A stretch of DNA of 64,000 bases from an uncultured Cycloclasticus sp. (GCA_913057515.1 CAJXOJ010000010.1:1-64000); one strand, 5' to 3'; numbered from the stretch's first letter, positions 20,601-31,924 are shown. The notes: generated by a model from the letters alone, not told the origin. Numbers and translations are program-made.

Positions 20601-20627
20601 AAAAGGCACCGATCAGGTGCCCTTTTT
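20601..20627. terminator. Bidirectional rho-independent terminator
   Basis: GGCACC (20605-20610), loop GATCA, GGTGCC (20616-20621), flanked by AAAA on the left and TTTTT on the right, between the convergent PerM-like and sodB genes. It can serve both strands. Confidence 0.85.
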
Positions 20628-20645
20628 ATCATAAACGACTAGCGA

Positions 20646-21218
20646 CTATAGATTTTGCGCAACAAAATCCCAGTTCACTAATGCCCAGAACTTATCCATG
20701 TAGGCAGGGCGAGCGTTACGACAATCAATGTAGTATGCGTGCTCCCATACGTCACATGTTAACAACGGAGTTTGACCAGCTGTTAACGGTGTGCCAGCGT
20801 TGCTTGTTTGAACGATTTCCAGTTTGCCAGCAGCATTTTTAACCAACCAACACCAGCCTGCGCCAAATAAATTAACAGATTTGTCTGTAAATTCAGCTTT
20901 AAAAGCATCAACAGATCCATAAGCGTCATTGATAGCAGCTAATAATTCACCCGTTGGCTCGGTGCTATTAGGTGTTAAGCAATTCCAGTAAAATGTGTGG
21001 TTCCAGATTTGTGCAGCATTATTGAAAATTGGACCAGAAGAGTTCTTAACAATATCTTCAAGGCTTGAATTTTCGAATTCTGTTCCAGGGATTAAACCGT
21101 TTAATTTAGTCACGTATGTTGCGTGATGTTTACCGTGGTGAAACTCAAGTGTTTCTTGAGAGATATGTGGTTCTAATGCGTCAATTGCATAAGGTAAAGC
21201 GGGTAATTCATGTGCCAT
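20646..21218 (-). CDS. sodB: Iron superoxide dismutase
   Basis: A 190-residue Fe/Mn-type superoxide dismutase, cytosolic. Metal ligands are in [21 protein letters not shown] and [21 protein letters not shown] and the length fit the iron form. The gene stands alone between terminators, with its own promoter at about 21275-21303. Confidence 0.96.
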   Translation of the reverse strand: MAHELPALPYAIDALEPHISQETLEFHHGKHHATYVTKLNGLIPGTEFENSSLEDIVKNSSGPIFNNAAQIWNHTFYWNCLTPNSTEPTGELLAAINDAYGSVDAFKAEFTDKSVNLFGAGWCWLVKNAAGKLEIVQTSNAGTPLTAGQTPLLTCDVWEHAYYIDCRNARPAYMDKFWALVNWDFVAQNL

Positions 21219-21274
21219 GATAGTTTGCCTTTATGGTTAAGTGATGCGCAAAGCGCGTTAAAAATACGTGCCTA

Positions 21275-21314
21275 ACAATAGTGAAATTCATGACATAAAT
21301 CAATATTTATTGAT
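21275..21314 (-). promoter_or_regulatory. sodB promoter with overlapping palindrome
   Basis: Reading on the minus strand: -35 TTGATT (21303-21298), 17-base spacer, -10 TATTGT (21280-21275), about 55 bases before the sodB start. The -35 overlaps an inverted repeat ATCAATA-nn-TATTGAT at 21299-21314. The symmetry suggests a regulator site, but I cannot name the regulator. Confidence 0.5.
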
Positions 21315-21339
21315 ATTTACTGCTATTTTTCTTGTAAAA

Positions 21340-21371
21340 AATAAAAGGGTTGGCGAGCCAACCCTTTTATT
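21340..21371 (-). terminator. Rho-independent terminator after the MscS gene
   Basis: A 15-base-pair stem (AATAAAAGGGTTGGC, loop of 2, then its complement) lies 17 bases after the MscS stop; on the minus strand it is followed by a T-rich tract. It closes the unit that reads leftward from arsC to the channel gene. Confidence 0.85.
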
Positions 21372-21387
21372 ATCGATTTAAGAGTTG

Positions 21388-22221
21388 TTATTGGTTAGCA
21401 ACTGAATTGTGTAAATGAATGTCTTGCTGCGGGTAAGGGATGCTAATTCCTTCTTGATCGAAACGTAATTTTATACTTTCTAGCAAGTCGAAGTGGACAC
21501 CCCAATAGTCAGCAGAATTTATCCAAGGGCGTACGGCAAAATTTACGCTGCTATCTGCTAGTTCGAGAAGGCCAATAGTCGGTGCGGGGTCTTTTAAGAT
21601 ACGTGCTTCATTTTGCATGAGTTCTTCTAGTACTAATTTTGCTTTCTTAATATCATCGTCATAACCGATGCCGATGACTAAATCTAAACGTCGTGTTGGT
21701 TTGGTTGAGTAGTTAACAATATTTCCGCCCATTAAGCTGCCATTAGGGATGATAATGGTTTTATTGTCACCAGTACGCATCACAGTGTTAAAGATATGAA
21801 CCTCTTCGATGATACCCGCGGCGCCAGCACCTTCAATAAAATCGCCTTTTTTGAAAGGGCGAAAAACAATCATCAATACGCCGGCAGCAAAGTTAGCTAA
21901 GGAGCCTTGAAGCGCTAAACCAACAGCCAAACCAGCAGCACCTAATATTGCTATAAATGAGGTGGTTTGAATGCCAAGTTGCCCAAGTGAGGCAATAATA
22001 ACGAAGGCCAGTAAAGCGGCATAAAGCATGTTGGTGGTGAATGAAACCAGGATGGGGTCGGAGCCGCCTTTGTTCATGGCTTTAGTAACGCCTGATTTAA
22101 TGGCTTTCGCAATTATTCGACCAATAATAAATATGGCTAAAGCGGCGATCACTTTAAGCCCATATACGGTCAGCAACTCTTGAATTTGATTTAGGGTGTC
22201 TTCGGATAGTAAATTTTCCAT
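21388..22221 (-). CDS. MscS-type mechanosensitive channel
   Basis: A 277-residue small-conductance channel of the MscS family. Three membrane helices fill residues 18-125; the pore-lining TM3 (GLAVGLALQGSLANFAAGVLMIVF) has the regular Gly/Ala packing of MscS. Then come the beta domain (FRPFKKGDFIE) and the alpha/beta cage. It opens under membrane tension to release solutes on osmotic downshock. It lies 29 bases after the DUF4197 gene. Confidence 0.93.
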   Translation of the reverse strand: MENLLSEDTLNQIQELLTVYGLKVIAALAIFIIGRIIAKAIKSGVTKAMNKGGSDPILVSFTTNMLYAALLAFVIIASLGQLGIQTTSFIAILGAAGLAVGLALQGSLANFAAGVLMIVFRPFKKGDFIEGAGAAGIIEEVHIFNTVMRTGDNKTIIIPNGSLMGGNIVNYSTKPTRRLDLVIGIGYDDDIKKAKLVLEELMQNEARILKDPAPTIGLLELADSSVNFAVRPWINSADYWGVHFDLLESIKLRFDQEGISIPYPQQDIHLHNSVANQ

Positions 22222-22250
22222 TTTATCTCTCTGTGGGTTATTGTTTAAGG

Positions 22251-22997
22251 TTAGTGGGTGAATACTTTTTTGAGTAAATCGGTTGTTCTGGCGGCAGGGT
22301 TTTCACGGATCAGCTTTTCTTGTTCGGCAATACGCAAAAACATTGCATCAACAGCCTTTTGCGCAACAAAGGTGTCGAGGTCTGCCGACTGTGATGTTAA
22401 TAAGCTACCTAGCGAACCAGAGTTGGCCAACAATTGTTTGTAACTCGCAGTAACTCCTGCCCTATCGGTTGCCTGTTTGACGATGGGTAGAAATTTACCA
22501 AGCAGTTGATCTGAGCTGTGCTTTTTAAAATATTCAGTTGCGGCGTTGTCTGGGCCCTGTAGAATTTTTGCGGCATCATCAATACTCATTTTTTGGATGG
22601 TGTTTGAAAAAATCAAAGCCGCTTCTGGTGCCGCCTGTTCTGCTGCTTGATTGAGCGTTGTTTGGAAGCTATCAACTAGGCCTCCTTGTCCGAGCATTTC
22701 TAACGAAGAAGCAATGGGTTGCAGGCTGCTTGGAATGGGCACTTTAACATCGGCATGATTTAAAAAACCGCCCTCTGTGCTGAGGTTTTCAACAGCAATG
22801 GCAGTGCCTTTTTCAAGTGCCTGTTTAAGCCCTGCAATAACATCAGTCTGACTGAGATTTGCGGGGAGCTGGCTAGATGTTGGAATGCTGATTTTACTGG
22901 TATCAATGTCTTTAATAAAATCTAAAAACCCTGCATTGACAATTGGTGTCGTTAGCAAAGCGATGATGAACATAGTTTGCTTTAGCAGATTGTTCAT
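22251..22997 (-). CDS. DUF4197 domain exported protein
   Basis: The protein begins with a signal peptide (MNNLLKQTMFIIALLTTPIVNAG) and is helical throughout, with the DUF4197 pattern (ALEKGTAIAVENLSTEGGFLNHADVKVPIP; AADQLLGKFLPIVKQATD-like). The start at 22997 is chosen because AAGGAG lies just ahead of it and the signal peptide follows directly; a longer frame to 23063 has no support. The function of the family is unknown; it is probably periplasmic. Confidence 0.82.
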   Translation of the reverse strand: MNNLLKQTMFIIALLTTPIVNAGFLDFIKDIDTSKISIPTSSQLPANLSQTDVIAGLKQALEKGTAIAVENLSTEGGFLNHADVKVPIPSSLQPIASSLEMLGQGGLVDSFQTTLNQAAEQAAPEAALIFSNTIQKMSIDDAAKILQGPDNAATEYFKKHSSDQLLGKFLPIVKQATDRAGVTASYKQLLANSGSLGSLLTSQSADLDTFVAQKAVDAMFLRIAEQEKLIRENPAARTTDLLKKVFTH

Positions 22998-23070
22998 GAA
23001 AACTTCTCCTTGTTTTTTAAAAACGATATCATACTTATCTGAGCTGAATATAACCTTAATCAATGTTGGC

Positions 23071-23757
23071 TTATATCGATTTTGCCAGAGCGGCCTTCAA
23101 AAACGGGATAGTTAGTTTGCGTTGGGCGGCAAGACTTGCCTGATCAAGTTGGTTTAATAAATTCCATAGGGTATGTAGGTCTCTGGGAAAGTGAGTTATC
23201 AAGTAATTGGCGGTTTCTCGGTTAAGCTCCAAGCCTAGTTTTTGAGCGCGCGATTGCAATACTTGAAGAATGCTTTCGTCATCTAATGTAGATAAGTTGA
23301 GAGGTAGGCCGCTATTCAGCCGGCTTTTCAAATCATCCAGTGTTATTTCTGCGTGTTGTGGCGATACAGTCGAGCTAACAAGCAAGCGCCCACCGACTTG
23401 TCTGATTTGGTTGAACAGATTAAATAAAGCCTCTTCCCAATAGGGTTTACCGTAGAGGAACTCAATATCATCGATGCAGATGAGATCAATGTTGGCTAGG
23501 CCGTCCAACAGTTGTGGCGATGTGTTAGTTAACTCTTTTGACGGCAAGTAGCTGGCCGTGCCACCGAGTTGAGTCTGGTATTGGCAAGCGGATTGTAATA
23601 AATGTGTTTTACCAGCGCCGAGCGAACCCCAAAGGAAAATAAAAGGTTCGTCGGGGTTCTTTAACGATTCAACGATGAGCTGGTTCCCAGCAGCAATAAA
23701 ACTCTCAAAGTTAAAGTCTTCTTGTAATGTAAAGGGGAGAGGCAGCTGTGGATACAT
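23071..23757 (-). CDS. hda: DnaA-homologous inactivator Hda
   Basis: A 228-residue AAA+ protein related to DnaA domain III. The N-terminus carries a clamp-binding motif (QLPLPF, residues 4-9). Walker A is GSLGAGKTHLL, Walker B is LICIDDIEFL, and the sensor II region is HFPRDLHTLW. With the DNA clamp it stimulates ATP hydrolysis by DnaA and so prevents re-initiation. It shares one base with the upstream DUF2069 gene. Confidence 0.93.
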   Translation of the reverse strand: MYPQLPLPFTLQEDFNFESFIAAGNQLIVESLKNPDEPFIFLWGSLGAGKTHLLQSACQYQTQLGGTASYLPSKELTNTSPQLLDGLANIDLICIDDIEFLYGKPYWEEALFNLFNQIRQVGGRLLVSSTVSPQHAEITLDDLKSRLNSGLPLNLSTLDDESILQVLQSRAQKLGLELNRETANYLITHFPRDLHTLWNLLNQLDQASLAAQRKLTIPFLKAALAKSI

Positions 23758-24109
23758 TAGTGTTTACTAACGTGGCGGATATATAAAGACGCGCTAAAGA
23801 ACACCGTTAAACTGATGATGATTTCAATAATGCCTAACAGCCGTGTTGAGGGGTCGGCAACAGCTTCCATGGTGCCATGTATAAAGTACAGCAAACTTAG
23901 GTATGCGGCCCAATTGACGGGCTTATCGCGCCCATATAGAACGCCTCTTAGCGGTAACAGTAGCGGAACAACACAAGTGATTAACACTAAGGCAATAGGG
24001 AAAGATTGTGGTGGTGACAATACAGTGATCCATGCAGTGATGAAGCCAATTAACGAAAGGTAGCTGAGTAGTTGCAGCCAATATGCGGCTTTTTGATTAG
24101 GTAGTTTCA

Positions 24110-24110
<1 letters not shown>
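23757..24110 (-). CDS. DUF2069 membrane protein
   Basis: A 117-residue protein with four predicted helices and the DUF2069 signature (RGVLYGRDKPVNWAAYLSLLYFIHGTMEAVADPSTRLLG). The family is a conserved neighbour of wrbA and hda in gammaproteobacteria and has no known function. Its start overlaps the wrbA stop and its stop overlaps the hda start by one base each, so the three are tightly coupled. Confidence 0.85.
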
Positions 24111-25055
<945 letters not shown>

Positions 25056-25177
25056 CGCGATGTCCTCATCATTGTTTTTTGGAATTATAAATTATCTGCT
25101 AATTTCAGGCAGGCTTTTTATGCCGCGTGTGCTGCGTGATATGATGGTCGGCAGTTAATTTAATGAAGAATTGAAAG

Positions 25178-26611
25178 ATGAAATTACCTGATTTTAGTCA
25201 AGCCTCGGTATTGGTGGTGGGTGACTTGATGTTAGATAGAAACTGGCAAGGCGATACCTCGCGTATTTCGCCTGAAGCACCTGTGCCGGTGGTTCATGTC
25301 AAAGATGTAGACGATCGCCCTGGCGGTGCAGGTAATGTGGCGTTAAATATCGCCGGCTTAGATTCAGCTGTGACGGTTTTAGGCTATACCGGTCATGATG
25401 ATGCAGCAGCATCGCTAAAAAGCCAGTTAGAGCAAGCAAAGGTGGATTGCCAATTTATGCAATTAGCCGATCAGCCAACCATTACGAAGTTACGTGTGTT
25501 GAGTCGCCACCAACAGTTGATCCGTTTGGATTTTGAAGACAGCTTTCACGACGTGCCAGTAGAAGCGTTGATGCAAGGGTATACAAAAGCGTTAGCATCG
25601 CATGATGTGGTGGTTTTGTCTGATTATGGTAAAGGAACGTTAGCATCGGTACAGCAGCTTATTGCAACAGCTAAATCGGCAGGAAAAAAAGTATTAATTG
25701 ACCCTAAAGGAACGGACTTTAGTAAATACCGAGGTGCAACACTGATCACTCCAAATTGGAGTGAATTTCAAGCGGTGGTGGGTGAATGTCAGGCTGATGA
25801 GGATGTTGTCATTCGTGGTTCTAGTTTACTTGAAGAATTACAGCTTGAAGCGTTACTGGTAACCCGTGGTGAAAAAGGGATGACCTTGCTACAGCCAAAG
25901 CAGGCGCCTGTACATTTACCAACACAAGCGCAAGAAGTGTTTGATGTGACGGGGGCGGGTGATACGGTTATTTCAACGTTAGCGGCATGCTTGGCGGCGG
26001 GTTCAAGTTTTTCAGAAGCCACGGTGTTAGCGAACCAAGCGGCAGGGCTAGTAGTGGCAAAGCTGGGAACCGCAATAATAAGCCAGCAAGAGTTAAAAGC
26101 AAGCTTGCATACCTTGGCTGATATGCCACGCGGATTTTTAACCGCAGATGAACTTGAGGCTGCGATTACAACGGCGCGAATTAATGGTGAGAAGATAGTG
26201 CTAACCAATGGTTGTTTTGATATTTTGCACCCAGGCCATGTGCGCTATCTACAGCAAGCTAAGGCCTTGGGTGATCGACTTATTATTCTGGTGAATGATG
26301 ATGCATCCGTCTCTCGTTTAAAAGGCCCAGAGAGGCCGATTAATAATTTAGCAACGCGAGCCGAAATGTTGTCGGCGCTAGCCTGTGTGGATTGGGTGTG
26401 TGCTTTTTCAGAAAACTCCCCACGTGAGCATATTTGCCGAATTTTGCCAGATGCCTTGGTGAAAGGTGGCGATTATCAGCGAATTGAAGATATTGAAGGG
26501 CATGACTGTGTTGCCAAGGCAGGTGGTTCAACATACGTACTTGATTATGTGGATGGTTGTTCAACAACCAATTTGATTAAAAATATACGCGATACAAGCG
26601 ACAAAAGGTAA
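25178..26611 (+). CDS. hldE: Bifunctional heptose kinase/adenylyltransferase HldE
   Basis: A 477-residue fusion enzyme for ADP-L-glycero-D-manno-heptose, the inner core sugar of lipopolysaccharide. The N-terminal ribokinase-type domain (about 1-320) has [14 protein letters not shown] and the catalytic [10 protein letters not shown]. The C-terminal nucleotidyltransferase domain (about 340-477) has [16 protein letters not shown] with the HxGH motif. It is the first of three LPS core genes in a row. Confidence 0.97.
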   Translation: MKLPDFSQASVLVVGDLMLDRNWQGDTSRISPEAPVPVVHVKDVDDRPGGAGNVALNIAGLDSAVTVLGYTGHDDAAASLKSQLEQAKVDCQFMQLADQPTITKLRVLSRHQQLIRLDFEDSFHDVPVEALMQGYTKALASHDVVVLSDYGKGTLASVQQLIATAKSAGKKVLIDPKGTDFSKYRGATLITPNWSEFQAVVGECQADEDVVIRGSSLLEELQLEALLVTRGEKGMTLLQPKQAPVHLPTQAQEVFDVTGAGDTVISTLAACLAAGSSFSEATVLANQAAGLVVAKLGTAIISQQELKASLHTLADMPRGFLTADELEAAITTARINGEKIVLTNGCFDILHPGHVRYLQQAKALGDRLIILVNDDASVSRLKGPERPINNLATRAEMLSALACVDWVCAFSENSPREHICRILPDALVKGGDYQRIEDIEGHDCVAKAGGSTYVLDYVDGCSTTNLIKNIRDTSDKR

Positions 26612-26612
26612 G

Positions 26613-27560
26613 ATGAAAATGATAATCGTAACAGGCGGTGCGGGTTTTATTGGTAGCAATATAGTGCAAGGTTTAAATGCTAAGGGCCTTGATGATATTT
26701 TGGTGGTAGATGATTTAAGTGATGGGACTAAATTTAAAAATATTGTCGATGCGCGTATTAGTGATTATATGGATAAGGATGATTTCTTAGATAGTGTCCT
26801 CGGTGGGGATTTTGACGATGTAGCCATTGAGGCGGTCTTTCATCAAGGAGCCTGTTCGTCTACCACAGAGTGGGATGGGCAGTTTATGATGGAAAACAAC
26901 TATGAGTACTCAAAAACCCTGCTGCATTTTTGCCAAGCGAAAAAGGTCCCTTTTATCTACGCGTCTAGTGCCTCAGTTTACGGTGGTGGCAGTGTATTTA
27001 AAGAAGATATAGCAAACGAAGCGCCGTTAAATGTTTATGGCTACTCTAAATTTCTATTTGACCAATACGTTCGCGCGCAAACATTAAGCAGTCAAGTTGT
27101 CGGCCTACGTTATTTCAACGTGTATGGACCACGTGAGCAGCATAAAGGCAGTATGGCGAGTGTGGCATTTCATTTAAATAATCAGTTGTTAGAAAAGGGC
27201 GAAATTAAGTTGTTTGCTGGCTGTGATGGCTATGGTGATGGTGAGCAGCTTCGTGATTTTGTGTATGTGGGTGATGTCGTCGATGTGAATTTATGGTTCT
27301 TAGATAATCCAGCTGTGTCTGGCATTTATAACTGTGGTACAGGTAAAAGCCAGCCTTTTAATGATGTCGCAAAAGGCGTACTGGATTATCATCAAAAAGG
27401 CAGCTTAAGCTATATTCCGTTTCCAGACCATTTAGTCGGGCATTATCAAAGCTTTACCGAAGCCGACTTAACTGACCTTAGGTCTGCGGGTTGTCAGCTG
27501 ACATTTAAAACGGTGAATGAAGGCGTTAAATGCTATATGGAATGGTTAAATACTAAGTAG
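26613..27560 (+). CDS. hldD: ADP-L-glycero-D-manno-heptose 6-epimerase
   Basis: A 315-residue short-chain epimerase, last step of heptose precursor synthesis. NADP-binding GGAGFIGSN is at residues 8-16; the catalytic pair is in the YGYSK sequence, and [14 protein letters not shown] and [13 protein letters not shown] are family signatures. It begins 1 base after hldE. Confidence 0.97.
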   Translation: MKMIIVTGGAGFIGSNIVQGLNAKGLDDILVVDDLSDGTKFKNIVDARISDYMDKDDFLDSVLGGDFDDVAIEAVFHQGACSSTTEWDGQFMMENNYEYSKTLLHFCQAKKVPFIYASSASVYGGGSVFKEDIANEAPLNVYGYSKFLFDQYVRAQTLSSQVVGLRYFNVYGPREQHKGSMASVAFHLNNQLLEKGEIKLFAGCDGYGDGEQLRDFVYVGDVVDVNLWFLDNPAVSGIYNCGTGKSQPFNDVAKGVLDYHQKGSLSYIPFPDHLVGHYQSFTEADLTDLRSAGCQLTFKTVNEGVKCYMEWLNTK

Positions 27561-27564
27561 TTTT

Positions 27565-28836
27565 ATGCGACAGGCATATTCAGCATTATTGTACTTATTA
27601 TCGCCTTTCTTCGTTTTACGGCTCATGATTCGTGGGCGCAAGGCGCCCGCCTATTTAAGCCGCTGGAATGAACGTTTTGGTTGGTATGGCAAAGGGCAGC
27701 CAGAAGGGGTTATCTGGTTCCATACGGTTTCTGTCGGTGAGGCTGAGGCAGCATTTCCACTCATTGATACCCTTGTGAATAAATTCCCAGATAGGCCGGT
27801 ATTAGTGACGACGACGACACCGACGGGATCGGCACGGGTCAAGGCATTTCTAGGTCACCGCGTTCATCATGTGTACTTACCCTATGATATGCCGGGTGCA
27901 ATGAGACGTTTTTACCGCTGCTTTAAGCCAACGATAGCGATTATTTTAGAAACTGAATTGTGGCCAAATATGCTGCATCAGGCAAAGCGACGTGGTGTGC
28001 CTTCTATTATTATTAATGCGCGACTATCTGAAAAATCTGCCAAAGGCTACGCCTTTTTAGGGCGGTTTATGCGGCAGACATTAGCCGACATTTCGCACGT
28101 TTGCGCACAAACAGAGGAGACGTTAAACCGGTTTGTGCGATTAGGTTTGGACAAAAATAAAATTAGTGTGCTGGGTAATATTAAATTTGATATAGATATG
28201 CCGGCTCACTTGCTTGAACAAGCGGACGTTATTAGACGAGACTGGTTTCAGCAACGCCCTAGCTGGATTGCTGCGAGTACGCATGAAGGTGAAGATGAAA
28301 AAGTATTAAATGCTTTTTCGGTGATAAAAAAACGACATACCGATACTTTGTTGGTACTGGTGCCGAGACATCCAGAACGTTTTAATACGGTAGCAAAACT
28401 GTGTGAAAAAAGAGGTTATACGGTGACTCGCCGAAGCGAGCAAAAGTCTTCACGGGTGAATACAGACGTTTTTTTACTAGATACCTTAGGTGAATTGAAA
28501 TTATATTATGCGACGGTTGATGTTGCCTTTATTGGTGGCAGCTTAGTTCCAACAGGTGGTCACAATATGCTTGAAGCAGCGGCGCAGTCAGTACCTGTTC
28601 TTTTTGGGCCATTTGTCCATAATTTTACTGAAATTAGTCGGCGGTTACTGGCTAAGCAAGCAGCGTATCAAGTCGGTGATGCCGATGAACTGGCGCAACG
28701 GGTTATTGAATTGCTTGAGCATGCCGAGAAACGTGATCAAATGGGTACAGCCGGTTACGGCTTTGTAGAGCAAAATAAAGGGGCCGTAGATAAGGTGGCA
28801 AAACGTATCATTGGTATGCTTGATGGAGCGCAGTAG
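27565..28836 (+). CDS. waaA: 3-deoxy-D-manno-octulosonic acid transferase
   Basis: A 423-residue GT-B glycosyltransferase that adds Kdo to lipid A precursors at the inner membrane. An N-terminal membrane anchor leads into the acceptor domain (VSVGEAEAAFPLI with the catalytic Glu; ETELWPNML); the CMP-Kdo side has STHEGEDEKVL, LVPRHPERF and GGSLVPTGGHNMLEAA. It lies 4 bases after hldD; its 3' end overlaps the MFS transporter. Confidence 0.95.
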   Translation: MRQAYSALLYLLSPFFVLRLMIRGRKAPAYLSRWNERFGWYGKGQPEGVIWFHTVSVGEAEAAFPLIDTLVNKFPDRPVLVTTTTPTGSARVKAFLGHRVHHVYLPYDMPGAMRRFYRCFKPTIAIILETELWPNMLHQAKRRGVPSIIINARLSEKSAKGYAFLGRFMRQTLADISHVCAQTEETLNRFVRLGLDKNKISVLGNIKFDIDMPAHLLEQADVIRRDWFQQRPSWIAASTHEGEDEKVLNAFSVIKKRHTDTLLVLVPRHPERFNTVAKLCEKRGYTVTRRSEQKSSRVNTDVFLLDTLGELKLYYATVDVAFIGGSLVPTGGHNMLEAAAQSVPVLFGPFVHNFTEISRRLLAKQAAYQVGDADELAQRVIELLEHAEKRDQMGTAGYGFVEQNKGAVDKVAKRIIGMLDGAQ

Positions 28837-30013
28837 TAGTCGGTTCAAAGTGCTTGCATCTGGAGTTTTTTGTTTGGTGCTAACCATGAGTATTGCACGC
28901 TTTGCCTATACGCCGATGATCCCGGTAATGTTTGAACAAGCCGGCTTAAGCAAAGTGTTGGCGGGTTGGTTGGCAACAATTAACTATATCGGTTACATGT
29001 TGGGTGCGTTAACAGCGACCTTAGTAGGTAATCTCGTTGTTAAAGACCGAATTTACCGAGCGGGATTGTTGCTGGCCATCATAACAACCTTAATGATGGG
29101 TTTATCAGAGAACCCTTGGGTTTGGGCTGTTTCACGATTTATTGCTGGGTTTAGTTCGGCGGCAGGGTTGTTGATTGGCGCAGGTCTCATGCTAAATTGG
29201 TTGATTAGGCACCAGCATCGAAGTGAAATGGGTATTCACTTTGCAGGGATTGGGCTAGGCATTGTGTTAGTCGCTCTTTTACTGGAAAGGTTCAGCGGAT
29301 TAAGTTGGTCTGATCAGTGGTTACTTCTAGCTGGTATTGGAGCCGTGTTTGCTGTCCCTGCTTGGCGCTGGCTGCCAGCGCCTGATAGTAAAGGTGTTAG
29401 CCAAGCAGGTCGGCATTTGGATGATAGGCCACCCAGTAAACTATTTTTGAAATTGATGCTCGTGGTGTACTTTTGCGGCGGTTTTGGCTTCGTTATCAGT
29501 GCTACTTATATTGTGGCGATAGTAGAAAGTCAGCCTGCGCTAAAAGGGCAAGGAGAAATAGCTTTTCTTCTCTTAGGGCTTAGTGCTGCTCCAGCCTGCA
29601 TCATTTGGGATCTAATATCCCGTAAAACAGGTGTCCTCAATGCCTTATTGTTAGCGTATTTTATCCATGCGATAGGCATCGTTCTTCCGGCCATCAATGG
29701 TACCTTGTTATTCGCTTTACTCAGTGCAAGTTTATATGGGTTTACGTTTGTGGGTATTGTGAGCATTGTGTTAACCATGGCGGGTCGGTTTTACCCGACA
29801 AAACCCGCAAAATTAATGGGCATGTTAACGATGAGCTATGGCATTCCACAGATTGTGGCGCCTACGATAGCAGGTTATCTTGCCGGTTCGACAGGCCATT
29901 ATAATGCGTCATTATTGATGGCAAGTAGCTTTGTTTTGCTCGGCTTTTTTGTCATTTTGTCGATTAAGAAATGGGCAGCTGCAGATATTCTTTTGTTGGA
30001 AAAATCTGCATAA
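28823..30013 (+). CDS. MFS transporter (YbfB/YjiJ family)
   Basis: A polytopic protein with about 12 helices of the major facilitator superfamily; the start SIARFAYTPMIPVM and the following NYIGYMLGAL are characteristic of the YbfB/YjiJ group. The substrate is not known. The ATG at 28823 gives a 14-base overlap with waaA; a TTG at 28811 is also possible. It is read in the same direction as the LPS genes, but its link to LPS is unclear. Confidence 0.85.
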   Translation: MERSSSRFKVLASGVFCLVLTMSIARFAYTPMIPVMFEQAGLSKVLAGWLATINYIGYMLGALTATLVGNLVVKDRIYRAGLLLAIITTLMMGLSENPWVWAVSRFIAGFSSAAGLLIGAGLMLNWLIRHQHRSEMGIHFAGIGLGIVLVALLLERFSGLSWSDQWLLLAGIGAVFAVPAWRWLPAPDSKGVSQAGRHLDDRPPSKLFLKLMLVVYFCGGFGFVISATYIVAIVESQPALKGQGEIAFLLLGLSAAPACIIWDLISRKTGVLNALLLAYFIHAIGIVLPAINGTLLFALLSASLYGFTFVGIVSIVLTMAGRFYPTKPAKLMGMLTMSYGIPQIVAPTIAGYLAGSTGHYNASLLMASSFVLLGFFVILSIKKWAAADILLLEKSA

Positions 30014-30073
30014 AGCGATCTCTCTTAAAGGGAGCGGGCTTAATCAGTTTTTAATGTTAAGTCTTATGAATTG

Positions 30074-31408
30074 CTATTGTTGCAGCCACTGGTTGACGGT
30101 AACTAGATCGTCTTTAGACAAAGAGCCAGCGGTATACTTAAGGTTTAAAATACTTAAAATATAACTTCTTTTCGCTTCAATCAACTGTAGTTTTGCTCGG
30201 GACAGATTACTTTGTGCATCCAAAACATCAACAATGGTACGTGTCCCAACCTCTAAGCCAACTTCATTGGCGTCTAAGGAGCTTTGATTTGAAATGATGG
30301 CTTGTTCTAAGGCGTGGATACGCTTTAAATTAGCTGTGACGCCTCTGAACGCATCGCGAGTTTGTCTTAGCGTGGTACGCTGTAATGATTGCAAGATATC
30401 TAATGATTGTTGGTGGTTAAAGACCGCTTGACGAGTTAAGGAGCTTGTTTTGCCACCAGAAAATAGTGGCAGATTTAACTCTAGTCCAATCTTATCGGAT
30501 TCATTTCTAAAGCCAGTACCAAAGCTACCGCCACCCGTTTCGTTGTATAGGTGTGAGGCGACGATGTCGACAGTGGGATAATGGCCTGAACGCTGAATAT
30601 TAACTTCCTTTTTTGCAATAGCTACGTCATATTTTGCTATCTCAAGCGCAAGGTTGCTTTTGGCGGCAGATGTTTCCCACGAGCTAATATCGTTAGGTTG
30701 AGGTGCCGATAAGGGGAAGGAAGGAGCCAATGGTGCAAGTGCTAACTCATCTGTTTGAATGATTTCTCGCAACGCCTCTTGTGCTGAATAAAGATCATCT
30801 TGCGCAGCAATTTGAGTGGCAATGGACAAGTCATACCGAGCTTGAGCATTATGTACATCGGTAATGGCAATAAGGCCCACGTCAAAACGAACGGTTGCTT
30901 GCTCAAGTTGGCGTGTGAATGCGTTAACATCATCGTTGGCAAGTTTTAAGTTAACATCAGCTTGAAGGGAGTCCAAGTAACGTTCGGTAAGGCGTAGAAT
31001 AAGAGCTTGTTCAGCAAAATTATATTCTACTTCAGCTTTCGATACGCGCTTATTGGCCTGTTTATAGCGAGTATAATTCGTCCAATCAAATAACGGTTGG
31101 CGAAGAGAAACAGAAAAGCTTTCATCGCGAAATTGGCTGGTACTTTTACCGCCGCCAGAAAAACTACTTTCACTTTCTTGTCGAACATCATTGGTGATGG
31201 CTGAAGCATTAACGCTGGGCAGCAAATCTGCGAGCGCTTGTGGTTTGGCTTCTTTTGATGCAAGTAATTGGTTATAGGCAGCATGAATGTCGGCATCATG
31301 CTCGAGCGCTAATGAATAGGCTGTGACAAGGTCTATTGGTTGTGCATAGCTTAGCGAAGAAAAAATGAAAAAAGACGCGCTAGTGAGTAATTTTTTAAAT
31401 GAGTTCAT
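30074..31408 (-). CDS. tolC: TolC family outer membrane efflux protein
   Basis: A 444-residue outer membrane factor: signal peptide (ends SYAQP, residues 19-23), then two repeats of helices and strands typical of TolC (LVTAYSLALEHDADIHAAY; ATVRFDVGLIAITDVHNAQARYDL; VGTRTIVDVLDAQSNLSRAKL). It forms the exit duct for type I secretion or RND/MFS pumps. No membrane fusion or pump gene lies beside it, so it is probably the general TolC of the cell. It is convergent with the MFS gene. Confidence 0.92.
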   Translation of the reverse strand: MNSFKKLLTSASFFIFSSLSYAQPIDLVTAYSLALEHDADIHAAYNQLLASKEAKPQALADLLPSVNASAITNDVRQESESSFSGGGKSTSQFRDESFSVSLRQPLFDWTNYTRYKQANKRVSKAEVEYNFAEQALILRLTERYLDSLQADVNLKLANDDVNAFTRQLEQATVRFDVGLIAITDVHNAQARYDLSIATQIAAQDDLYSAQEALREIIQTDELALAPLAPSFPLSAPQPNDISSWETSAAKSNLALEIAKYDVAIAKKEVNIQRSGHYPTVDIVASHLYNETGGGSFGTGFRNESDKIGLELNLPLFSGGKTSSLTRQAVFNHQQSLDILQSLQRTTLRQTRDAFRGVTANLKRIHALEQAIISNQSSLDANEVGLEVGTRTIVDVLDAQSNLSRAKLQLIEAKRSYILSILNLKYTAGSLSKDDLVTVNQWLQQ

Positions 31409-31471
31409 GGTGAGTTAGCATGATAATTATATTTGCTAATACTTTAGCATGTCGGCTGGGGTTTAGTCCGC

Positions 31472-31924
31472 TTAACTGTCGGCATTATTTGTTTTTAGGG
31501 TAAACGTAACCGGGCCATCATTGCATAAAGATACTTGCATATCAGCCCCAAATTGGCCGGATGATATGGTCTTGTATTGTTGCTGGGCGTAGTGGACTGT
31601 AAATTCAAACAACGGTTTAGATACCGAAGGAGTAGCTGCTGGGGTAAAGCTGGGCCGAGTTCCTTTTTTTGTGTTTGCCGCTAAGGTAAATTGAGGGATG
31701 AGTAATAAACCGCCGCTTACATTCTTAACGCTCAAGTTCATTTTGTTATCGGCATCGGCAAATATTCGGTAGTTTAAGATGCGGTCAATAAGTTGCTTGG
31801 CCTCTGTTTCGCCGTCGCCTTTCTCAATGGCGACTAGGGCTACAATACCTTGCTTTATTTCACCAATTACGGAGTTATCAACCATCACATTGGCATGAGT
31901 AACGCGCTGAATAACGCTTAACAT
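31472..31924 (-). CDS. dtd: D-aminoacyl-tRNA deacylase
   Basis: A 150-residue DTD enzyme that hydrolyses D-amino acids from tRNA. Family motifs: MLSVIQRVTHANVMVD at the start, the SQF-like LLIPQFTLAANTKKGTRPSF, and the GP-type end (CNDGPVTFTL), here with NDGPV. It overlaps the upstream glycosylase gene by 7 bases. Confidence 0.94.
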   Translation of the reverse strand: MLSVIQRVTHANVMVDNSVIGEIKQGIVALVAIEKGDGETEAKQLIDRILNYRIFADADNKMNLSVKNVSGGLLLIPQFTLAANTKKGTRPSFTPAATPSVSKPLFEFTVHYAQQQYKTISSGQFGADMQVSLCNDGPVTFTLKTNNADS

